Assembly (NCBI GenBank): GCA_030407315.1
Contig: JALQPE010002639.1
Span: 1-47,796 of the forward strand
From: Asparagopsis taxiformis
Taxonomy: Eukaryota; Rhodophyta; Florideophyceae; Bonnemaisoniales; Bonnemaisoniaceae
Direction: 5' to 3'
DNA: 47,796 nt
The notes below the pieces were generated by a model, which was not told where the DNA came from, made no database searches, and saw nothing but the letters and a program-made list of their open reading frames with translations. The translations under genes and the position numbers were made by a program. Below, piece by piece: positions 39,423 through 47,796 of this stretch (position 1 is its first letter; each line of letters starts with the position of its first letter).

Positions 39423-42400
39423 TCACGTTGTTGCTCGTCGCACGCGTGCGAAGTATCGAGAGACGCTCTCTTCAGATACGTTCCGGCGGGGTTCCCACGT
39501 AGGGTTACGATACCCGACCCACTTCACGAGGAAGTCTAGGGTGCCGTCATCGTTTACGCGATGGTTCAGTAGATCGTCTACTACATACGCCGGACCGTCG
39601 CGGTTCTTGTCGAGGTCTGCCTCGGTGGCATCGTATGGCTCCGGCGGGGGCGCGTTCGCCGGCGTTGGCGCGTACGCAACGCGGTCCGAGTTGACACGTT
39701 CAACTACGTCTCCTCGTTGGATGACGAACGTTCGTACGTCGTTACGTAGTACGCGGAACGGTCCCAACGCGTGGTTGCCGAGCTTCGTGCCCTTCGTGGT
39801 CCCGTCCGTCGGGTCGATGAATACGTATTCTCCCGCGCGGATGTTTCGATTCGAGACACGGACTCGTTTGTCGAAATTTCGTTTATAACGTGCCTGCGCG
39901 GCCTTCAGCGTTCGATACGCGTTATCCATCGTTGTGGCGAGCTCACGAACGTAAGTGGCTCGTCCTCCCCCGTCGGGTAGTTCGCGGTTCGTTACCGACG
40001 TGTGTAGCGCCAACGGTGGCGGTGGATTCGTGAGAATCAAGTCGAAGGGCGTCGTGCCCGTGCTCGAATGCACATGCGTGTTGTACGCAAACGTTAACGC
40101 CGATGCGTATCGATCCCAGTCGTTCTGGTTTTCGTTCACGTAATTGCGCAGCATCGCCAGGATCGTCCTGTTGTAGCGCTCCACCTGCCCGTTCGTTTGG
40201 GGGTGGTACGTCGACGTGAAGACGTTCGTTACGCCAATCTCGTTGCAGACGCGCTGGAAGAACTTAGCAGCGAACTGCTTTCCGTTATCGCTTATGAGCG
40301 TCCGTGGGGGTCCATACGAGAAGACCCATGCGTTGACGAACGCGCTCGCCACGTTGGCGGAATCGATATTACGTAGAGGTACGACTCTGGTTAGCTTCGT
40401 GAAGCGGTCCGTTATCACGAGAATAAATCGGTTGCCACGCGTGGTCTTCGTCAGCGGACCTAGTATGTCGATACATAGGTCTCGCAGCGGCTCCGTGGCC
40501 GGAAATAAACGTAACGGGTTCGTCCGTTTGCGAAGCTTCACGCGGTTCTTCGCACATCCAACGCAGTTTCGTACCGTTGCGTGGATGTCGGCGGCCATCG
40601 CGGGCCAGTAGTACGTCCTCCGTAGGGTATAGTACATACGCGTTTGCCCGGGATGTCCAGCGAGGACGTGGTGGTGCGTTAACTCCAGCAGCCGCGGCCG
40701 TAACGAAGCCGGCACAACGATTTGTGTACGTTCCTCATCGTGAGGGTTCCGGCGTCGGAGTAGGCCATCGTGGCCTTCGAAGAATGCAGCGTCCTGCGTC
40801 TCGGACTGTCGTGTCAGTATCGTTTGACAGAACGCGTCCTCGCGTTGAGCTTCGATAAGCTCGTCCCTCGTAATGGGAAGCTGAACGTCAGCTGGTGGCA
40901 CGCGTGCCGAATCGTCTTCAGCAGCGCGCTGTTCGTCGAGGAAATCCGGTTCCTCGTCAAGAACGTCATCGAGCGACGCGTCGCGGTTGAACTCGAGGCC
41001 ATCGTGGCCAGCCGTCGTGGCTGATGTTCGTTCATCACGAGTCTCGTTCGACGGGTCGTCGTGACCCCTGGCATTCGTTGCCTTTTTACGCACGGACGTC
41101 GTTCGTCCTTGCCCATTTCGTGTGGGTTGTCGCCGACTGCGAGTCGTCACGAGTACCGCGTCCCCGTACGATGGTACGTCATCGTCGACGGGTCGACCGT
41201 CGTCGTACGTAGATATCACACGTGATAAAGCGTCAGGTACCTGGTGCACGCGCCCAGGCCTGTACGTGACTTCGAAATCGAATTCGGCAACGCGTAGCCT
41301 CCATCGTAGTAGTCGTCCGGACGCGTCCGTTAACGTCATCAGCCAACGTAAGGCTTCGTGGTCCGTACGTACGGTAAATCGTTGACCCTCTACGTAGGGT
41401 CGGAGCGACGTTATCGCCCAAACGACGGAGTAGCACTCGCGCTCCGTTGCCGAGTAACCGCGTTCGGTTTCGTTAAGGGTCTTCGACCAGTACCCAATCG
41501 GCACCCATTCGTTGGGCTTATCTTCGTTTTGCTGCTGGAGCAACGTAGCTCCCAGCTGATACGCCGACGCGTCGGTATCGATCATGAACGGACGTCCCGC
41601 CTTCGGAAGGTGCAATACTGGTGGCGACACCAGTATTGTCTTCAACGTTTCGAACGCATTCGTTTGCGCGTTTGTTGGGTTCGTCCAATCGGGGGAAGCG
41701 TCCTTCTTCAACATCGTGTTGAGTGGCCGAGCGATCTCGGCATACGCCTTTACGAAACGGCGGTAAACGTTGGCCGCGCCCAAAAACGATCGACATTGCG
41801 TCTTGTCGCGTGGGAACGTAGCCGTACGAAAGGCTTCCTTGTTCCGAGCTGCGACGTGCAGCTTCCCTGGGGTAATCACGTGCCCCAGGTAGTCAACTCG
41901 TGGTTGAAAGAACGAGCACTTCGTGAGCTTTAACGTTACTCCCGCTGCGCGTAGCAGGGAAAGCACCTGGTCAACGTGACCCAGGTGAGACTCGAGGTCT
42001 TTCGAAAAGACGATTACGTCGTCTAAGTAGACCAGGCACGATTGCCAACGTACTCCGGAGAGGATGATGTCCAACGTCCGCTGAAACGTAGCGGGGGCAT
42101 TTCGTAGCCCGAATGGCATTCGCACGTAGCGATACGTTCCCATGAAAGACGTAAACGTTGTCTTATCACGGTCCTCGGCGGAGACGGGCACTTGCCAGTA
42201 ACCGGCGTTACAATCGAGTGTCGTGAAGATGGCGGCGTCGCCCAACGAATCAAGGCAGTCTTCCATACGAGGAAGCGGGTACGAATCAGCGATCGTTTTC
42301 GCGTTCAAACGCCTGTAATCGACACAGAAACGTAAGGATCCGTCCTTCTTCGGCACCAACACGATTGGTGACGCCCATTCGCTGGACGCGGGTTCGATAA

Positions 42401-44023
42401 CCCCTTCGTTGAGCATCTTCGTGATCTGCTCCTCGGCTATCGTACGTAAAGCCGGACCCTGACGATAGGGCATTGAACGTATGGGCCGCGTGCCCGGTTC
42501 GAGTTCGATTCGATGCTCCGTAGCATTGATTTCGCCGAGGCGTCCGCTCGTCCACATTGACGAATGTGTAGCTAGCATCTCGTTGATGCGCTTTCGTAAA
42601 TCCTCGTCGTCGAGGTGCGACAAATCGATTGTCGACTGCCAATCCGTGGCGGGGTCGTTCCCCTTTTCGTTGACCAACGGGTCTGGCGTTTCGTCGCCCA
42701 ACCCGTTCGTATTCGTCCGCGTCGTCGCGTCGACTAGCGGTAGGTTCAAAACCTTCGCGAGGGCTTCGCCGCCCTCACGCTTGAGTGGGACGATTCCCAG
42801 CGGGGAGCGTACCGCGTACGCAATCGTTGCGCCTTTCGGCAATTCGCGGTCCTTCTTCGTGAAGTTCGACACGATATAGAGAACGTCTCTCTCGGTCCTA
42901 CGTCGACCACTCCGTTGGCTATGCGCAGCCCATGCCGGAATTGCACCGACGCTTTCGGTTCGAGGAACACGAGTCCGGTCGCATCCGTCGTCACGTTGAC
43001 GGTCCGTTGCGACATCGCCGGTACACGCGTGTACTTCGTCAGGCGAACCGAGAACGTTCGGCTCGGCCGATTCGAGGCCGCGTTACGCTCGCGGCGTTTC
43101 GGGTGTTCCACGTTTGGATTCGTCTCTTCCCCCTCCTCGTACGGAGTCGTCGTATCGCCCTCCGCGATAATGGGTATCGTATCCCCCCGATGGAGGTCGA
43201 TTGTCTGCGCTCGACAGCGTATAGCATCGACATGCTTCGACATGAACGACGTGCCCATTATAACGGGAACGGCCAGCGTGTTGGCTACGAAGAATTTTAC
43301 GCGGAACAGCGAGTTCCCCAACCTGACACGAAGCAGGATGGCGCCTTCGATAGGCAAACGTCGCCCGTTGGCGTCTCCGAGCTTCGGTAGCTCTTCGTCA
43401 CGTAGACAGCGGTCGACCCAGTCGTAGGGTAGTAAACTTGTTCGTATCAAGTTGTAGCCGCTGCACGTATCCATCGCGATGGTAATCGCCCTCATCACGT
43501 TGAGGTCTAGTCCGATCGTTCCGGATACGATATAATGCTTCGACGCAAGTAGGCACGTATGCCCGTCGAGGACCAACGGTTCGGTCCTGACCGGCGCGCG
43601 GTCTACGTCTTCGCTAGCGGTTCGTCGCTTCATCGTGTGAGCCCGTATGGCTTCTTTTGCGTCGACACGCTTCGTATAAGCCGCGTGTTTGGCTTTCTCG
43701 CGCTCGGAAGCGTCGTGCTTCCGGGTAGCGCGTCTCGCTCGTCTGCGAGGCTTCCTCTTCGTGTGAGGTTCGTTCGTCCCGTCGGACTTCGTTTCTTCCC
43801 CCACGTCGGGTGTCGTGTGACTCGAGTTGGCCTTCGCGGCCGTGAGCTTTACGTAGCTCTCGTTCATCGGTGAGCCTGCGGAGGACCAATCATCGACGTC
43901 GGTCGTCCCCCTTTTACGTAAGGGTTCAGGCGATGTGGGTGGCTCGTGACCTACATCGCCTGGTCGTTTTCCGGCGCGGGGCCGTTCGACACGTCGTCGT
44001 CGTGAGCCCACGAAGCTCGTTCG
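39423..44023 (-). CDS. pol: Pol polyprotein of copy 2 (PR-RT-RNaseH-IN-chromodomain), one frameshift
   Basis: The domain order is that of copy 1. The stretch from 42872 to 39423 is one open frame of 1149 codons holding RT (YLDD), RNase H, integrase with HHCC finger and D,D35E residues, and the chromodomain ending VRRATT. The protease part (42746-44011) is in another frame because one base is missing near 42875 (TATTAT in copy 1, TATAT here). Repairing that alone would give one continuous pol in the -1 frame of gag. So this copy is a single base from an intact coding set, or the gap is a sequence error. The protease active site again reads DTCSG. Confidence 0.93.
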
Positions 44024-46353
44024 TCATCGTGACTCGTTTCCACCTCGAGTGGTGTTTCGTCAGCGGAAGTCGTCACGTAGACTCCGCTGCGGCCATTACG
44101 CTGGCCATTTCGTTCGTTCGCCCACGGGCGGGGGTCACGTCGGTCATTACGAAAGTCGCCGCGGCGCCTGTCGAAGGGCCTTCCCCCGTCACGATTGGGG
44201 TTTCGGAGTATCGTAGGCGGCGTGCCGTACCTCCGCGGGGTCACGTTCCCTCGCTCGCCAGGTCGTTCCTGGTTACGTTTAGCCATTCGTTGGCGGAAGT
44301 ACTCAGCCTGACGTGGGTTGCTCTTCACGTGGAAGAGGTAGTACTTGTACGCGAAAAAGATCCGTTGATCTGGCGTCAGACGCGGACACGTAAACGTCGA
44401 GTGGCCATCTTCGCGGCATGACCAACACGACAGCGTCCAGTAATCATTCGGGATTACGGAGTGCGCCAATTGCGTCTGCTCGCTCGTGAGCTTCGGCACG
44501 TCCTCGCATGGACGGTTCAATCGAGCTTCGAGCTCGTCCGGCTTTTCGTTTGCCGTTTTCGTATCGTTGGGCGGCGGCCCGTTCGTGAAGAGGATCGCCT
44601 CCAAATTCTCGGCAACGTGAACCGCAGCGAGCGACACGTCGTCGTCGTCCCTCGCGGGGATGTTCAGGTTACCATCGTGGTAACTGGGCTCGTTAGCCCG
44701 TTCATTACGTAAGTACGCGGACTCATCGTAGTCCGCGAACTTCCTCGACTCGTGGTCGGAAATAGCCAACGTAGGCTTCACCGGAAACCGCACTTTCGGT
44801 TTCGCGGCTGACGCGACAGCTGCCGTACGTGCACGGAAGGTCGTTCCTTCGGCCGTCGCCAATCGTCTCACAACGGTGAGGTCGTTCCTCTCTCGTTCGG
44901 GGAGTGACCGGAGTCGTTCCGTCACTGCTGCCCGCGTCGAGGGCAGCAAACCACGTACGTAGTGGTGAACGAGGAGTCGATCCGTAAACACGTAGTTACA
45001 CGCCCGCGTGGCGGTGTCGAGTCTATCAGCGTACTGATTCTCGTCCTCGTTAGGACTCTGCGTGATCATCGTGACCTTTTCGTAGGCCTCCTGCAGCACG
45101 TCGTCTTGCAGATATCGTTTGATCAACGCGTTGATTACGTGAGGCCACGAGAACCTCTTCGTCGGATCAGTCGTGATCACACCAGTCGTACACTGGGAAT
45201 CGTAGAACCGTCGGGCGTCCCCTTCGAGGAAGAAGTGCAGCGCACGTACTGCCACTCCCTCGCACACTCCGAGTGTGCTGAACCCATCACGTATTTGGGC
45301 GAGGAATCCGAGTAACGTAATCGGATTCCGGCCGGAGAACGGCTTTAACGTAGGGAAAAGTCCCTCCAGCTCACGTTTGAGCTTATGTACGCTTTGACTC
45401 TCGTTCACGTAGAGATGTTCACGTACATCGTTAAGTCGGTACATGCGGTACGACACCACGTTCGCAAATGCGTCGAGCATTGTCGTGTGCTCTGCCAACG
45501 CGTGGCAAACGGGTCCGAGGGCGTTCCCTGGTAAGCGTACCGCGTCGGCACGTTCGTTTTCGTGGACTCGCGTGTCCGTCGTGCCGAACGTACCCAGCCA
45601 CGGAATGTACGTCTCACGTGGCGGGGGAGCTCTCGTATCGAATTGCGCAGCACGTGCTGCGTCCGCCGACCGCGCGTGGTCTGGCGTATCGTTAAAACGT
45701 AATTGCCTTCGTGGCGTCTCGTCGGGGTGGGCGATGGCTCGTTGCACTGTCGCCCCCCTTCCGTACGTTGTCGGGGTCGTCGGACCGGGTGTTGGTGGGT
45801 ATCCTCCCGGAACGGCCGGGGAGGATTGCGAGTTATAGGCGCGCGAGCCTTCGTAATTCGGATCGCTTCCGCTCGGCGGAGCGGAACGTCCGGCGACGAT
45901 TTCGTTGAATACTACGACAAACGAGTCGAGTCTTCCCTCCACGGCGGAGAGGCGGTTTCGTAAATCTTCGTTTTCCCGTTCGAGGGTCGCTGAGCGTTCA
46001 CGTAACGCACGAGCTTCGCGCTCCGAGACTCCGAGTCTCTGCCTTACGGCTTCGTCGACGGCCGCGTCGCTCGCCCTTTCGATGTGACCTCGAAGGTCTT
46101 CGTACACTACACGTAGTGCCGTGGGAGTCACGTTCCCTTCGTTGAGCTGACCGCGCGTTGCGGGGTCCATACTCACGGACTCAAACGGGCTTACCGTACG
46201 TGGTAGCTGGCCGATCGCCTCGATATCCGGCGGGATAGATCGATCAGTCGCGAAGATCGCTTCTGCTGACAAGGCCACGTCGGCTTCGGCGTCCGCTGAC
46301 GTTGGCAACGGTTGCCTGGGCGACGCGCTGGAATTCGACACAGCGTAATTCAT
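43951..46353 (-). CDS. gag: Gag polyprotein of copy 2 (intact, 800 codons)
   Basis: Almost identical to copy 1: same coiled coil, capsid-like region, CCHC knuckle (CWSCREDGHSTFTC) and basic tail. It is one codon shorter (one Glu fewer near residue 168). Scattered substitutions are mostly conservative, as expected of a recently shared active ancestor. It overlaps pol by 73 nt at its end. Confidence 0.93.
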   Translation of the reverse strand: MNYAVSNSSASPRQPLPTSADAEADVALSAEAIFATDRSIPPDIEAIGQLPRTVSPFESVSMDPATRGQLNEGNVTPTALRVVYEDLRGHIERASDAAVDEAVRQRLGVSEREARALRERSATLERENEDLRNRLSAVEGRLDSFVVVFNEIVAGRSAPPSGSDPNYEGSRAYNSQSSPAVPGGYPPTPGPTTPTTYGRGATVQRAIAHPDETPRRQLRFNDTPDHARSADAARAAQFDTRAPPPRETYIPWLGTFGTTDTRVHENERADAVRLPGNALGPVCHALAEHTTMLDAFANVVSYRMYRLNDVREHLYVNESQSVHKLKRELEGLFPTLKPFSGRNPITLLGFLAQIRDGFSTLGVCEGVAVRALHFFLEGDARRFYDSQCTTGVITTDPTKRFSWPHVINALIKRYLQDDVLQEAYEKVTMITQSPNEDENQYADRLDTATRACNYVFTDRLLVHHYVRGLLPSTRAAVTERLRSLPERERNDLTVVRRLATAEGTTFRARTAAVASAAKPKVRFPVKPTLAISDHESRKFADYDESAYLRNERANEPSYHDGNLNIPARDDDDVSLAAVHVAENLEAILFTNGPPPNDTKTANEKPDELEARLNRPCEDVPKLTSEQTQLAHSVIPNDYWTLSCWSCREDGHSTFTCPRLTPDQRIFFAYKYYLFHVKSNPRQAEYFRQRMAKRNQERPGERGNVTPRRYGTPPTILRNPNRDGGRPFDRRRGDFRNDRRDPRPWANERNGQRNGRSGVYVTTSADETPLEVETSHDDERASWAHDDDVSNGPAPENDQAM

Positions 46354-46433
46354 AGACCGTCGTCTGTAGCACGTAGCTTTTCGTTAACGTAAAAGAGCTC
46401 AACCTCGTTGGTTGTCGTTATGCTCGTAGCAAC

Positions 46434-46451
46434 TTCTAGGTCGAGAGACCA
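46434..46451 (-). promoter_or_regulatory. Primer-binding site of copy 2
   Basis: The + strand reads TTCTAGGTCGAGAGACCA, one base from the LTR. It is identical to the copy 1 site. Confidence 0.7.
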
Positions 46452-46452
46452 G

Positions 46453-47105
46453 TGTGGAACCACGTTAGTTCTAGATAGCTGGTACGAGCTACGGACACGC
46501 TGTCCTTACGAAACGAAACGAGCAGTCCACCCGCTGGTGTTTGACTGTATGTTAGGTAGAAAGGTAGAGATAGGTTAGCGAGTAGACACGAGCGTCACGA
46601 CGCAACAATCCACGCGAGGATTACGTTCGGTAAACGAGGTGGTACGTCACCGGAGGCGCTCTCAACCAAGCCCGGAGGCACTACACGCAATCAGCCTTAC
46701 GTGCGGCGATGGGTAGGGAGTACGCAGCTCGACGGAGACGAGCCTCGTTAGGCAAAACGTAAACGTAAACGTAGAAGTCAGTCGTAGACTAGAGCCGTTG
46801 CTCGATCGTTGTCTTGTCCCCTTTCCCTCCCGGCACGATGCCAATACCTATATGGCCACGATGGCATCGCTTTACAGTGTAAACACTGTCGTAACGTCCC
46901 CGAATGGGAAGGACCTTGTGGGTCACACGTAGGGACCCGTTGGTCCGTTGGCCGTTGCCAGTACGTTCGTTGCACACGTGTGCCGGTTGCGCGCGCGCAT
47001 GCGCCAGCAATGTTCGTGCATTGCTGTCGCGGTCGTGTCCGCCGAATTCGAATTCCGCGGAAAAACGTAAATATTTGCAATTTCGGAATTGCCACGTATA
47101 CTACA
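46453..47105 (-). repeat. 5' LTR of copy 2 (653 bp)
   Basis: On the + strand it starts TGTGGAAC and ends ATACTACA, then GTCCT. It lacks a few single bases present in the other LTR of this copy. Confidence 0.93.
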
Positions 47106-47573
47106 GTCCTTTCCCATTCGGGGACGTTACGACAGTTGTTTACCACTGTAAAGCGTGTCCCATCGTGGCCATTAGGAATTGGCATCGTGCCGGGAGGTGA
47201 AAGGGGACAAGCATCGACGAGCAACGGCTTCTAGTCTACGACTGACTTCTACGTTTTACGTTACGTTTTGCAGCGAGGCTTCGTCTCGTCGAGCTGCCGT
47301 ACTCCCTACCCGTCGCCGCACGTAAGGCTGATTGCGTGTAGTGCCTCCGGGCTTGGTTGAGAGCGCCTAGGTGACGTACCACCTCGTTCGCAACGTAATC
47401 CTCGCGTGGATTGTTTACGTCGTGACGCTCGTGGTCTACTCGCTAACCACTCTACCTTCTACCGTTCTCAACAAACAGTCAAACACCAGCGGTGGACTGC
47501 TCGATTCGTTTCGTAAGGACAGCGTGTCCACTGGCTCGTACCAGCTACTACGTCTAACGACTATCGTTCCACA
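47106..47573 (+). repeat. 3' LTR of copy 1, right part, with target duplication at 47106-47110
   Basis: It resumes the copy 1 LTR at GTCCTTTCCCATTCGG and ends GTTCCACA. It differs from the 5' LTR by many one-base gaps and doublings. The TATA box is not recognisable here (CCATTAGG). Either this piece is decaying fast or the contig-end sequence is poor. Confidence 0.9.
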
Positions 47574-47796
47574 GTGAAGAATAATTGTGAAGGAAAATTT
47601 CTCTCAAAGAGACTTACCCAAGGGTACAAGGTTCTAGGTCGAGAGACCCAATGTAGCAGGTAGAAATCCGCTAGAGCGGCAAACCACCCGACAGGTGTGC
47701 CGAGCCTCGGTAGAGGAAGTGGTAGAGCAGATTAACCTTATAGGTACCCGGCGGTATTCTCGTAAGAGAGAAGGGATCGCTACCCGGAGGGGGTTG
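47574..47796. other. Right flank of copy 1; no gene called
   Basis: It begins GTGAA, unlike the left flank CCTCT. A 17-base TTCTAGGTCGAGAGACC at 47632-47648 equals the complement of the element's primer-binding site. It is followed by CAATGTAGCAGG, which could be the edge of another LTR in minus orientation. A frame open from 47639 to the window end on + has no recognisable content. Confidence 0.4.

Larger units (their letters stand above)
33643..47105 (-). mobile_element. Chromovirus copy 2, full length, inserted into the 3' LTR of copy 1
   Basis: 13,463 bp with two LTRs, primer site, gag, pol, non-coding region, antisense gene and polypurine tract. The LTRs (658 and 653 bp) differ at about seven positions by eye, so it is young. 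gag and the antisense gene are intact. Pol has one missing base near 42875. It is the best representative of the family here and shows what copy 1 has lost. Confidence 0.95.

Noticed and set aside
22813..47105. Assembly artefact as the reason for the inverted copies
   Set aside because: The exact GTCCT duplication at the junctions, distinct lesions in each copy and the 2.4-kb difference point to two real insertions, though only long reads can prove it.
47601..47650. Possible tRNA gene near the right end
   Set aside because: A near-match acceptor pairing (CTCTCAA with TCGAGAG) spans only about 46 nt; no T-arm or anticodon arm can be built.
1..47796. CRISPR arrays, rRNA genes and bacterial operon signals
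   Set aside because: No spaced direct repeats, no rRNA-like stretches and no ribosome-binding-site pattern were seen; the gene content is eukaryotic nuclear.

Overview
The window looks like nuclear DNA of a photosynthetic eukaryote, most likely a red alga of the Chondrus type. This is inferred from dense, almost intron-free genes on both strands, a DGD1-type galactolipid synthase, a plastid-type M41 protease homologue, and a gene block that ends against large nested LTR retrotransposons. I could run no database search, so the species is an inference.

Positions 1-19206 hold a compact host gene block. In order: a broken or badly sequenced R2R3-MYB gene (+), an M41/FtsH-like plastid peptidase without an AAA domain (-), a glutathione peroxidase (+), an ER-resident GRP170/HYOU1-type Hsp70 ending in KDEL (-), a small unknown protein (-), a BTB-BACK protein (+), a DGD1-type glycosyltransferase (-), a membrane-anchored thioredoxin-fold protein (-), an 1830-residue CPSF-A/DDB1-superfamily protein (+) and SUMO (-). 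SUMO carries the only intron I could establish. Neighbours are only 32-500 bp apart, often as convergent or divergent pairs. Functions are housekeeping (ER folding, redox, thylakoid lipid, ubiquitin-like modification, RNA or DNA-repair scaffolding), with no sign of an operon-like pathway. Positions 19207-22812 are AT-rich and show no convincing gene.

Positions 22813-47573 hold two copies of one Ty3/gypsy chromovirus family in opposite orientation. Copy 1 (+, 22813-33642 and 47106-47573) was entered by copy 2 (-, 33643-47105, 13,463 bp). Copy 2 sits inside the 3' LTR of copy 1 and is flanked by a perfect 5-bp target duplication, GTCCT. The element order is LTR, primer-binding site, gag with a CCHC knuckle, pol in the -1 frame (protease, RT with YLDD, RNase H, integrase, chromodomain), about 2.4 kb of non-coding DNA with a 350-bp tandem repeat, an antisense gene, polypurine tract, LTR.

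The most interesting item is the antisense gene (34896-37124, 742 codons, intact in copy 2). It has a TATA-like box and a pyrimidine-rich leader and resembles nothing I recognise. Copy 1 has lost it by a deletion of about 2.4 kb with short direct repeats at the ends. Each copy also has its own single-base frameshifts in pol. Both ends of the window show clustered small indels, which may be weak contig-end sequence rather than biology.
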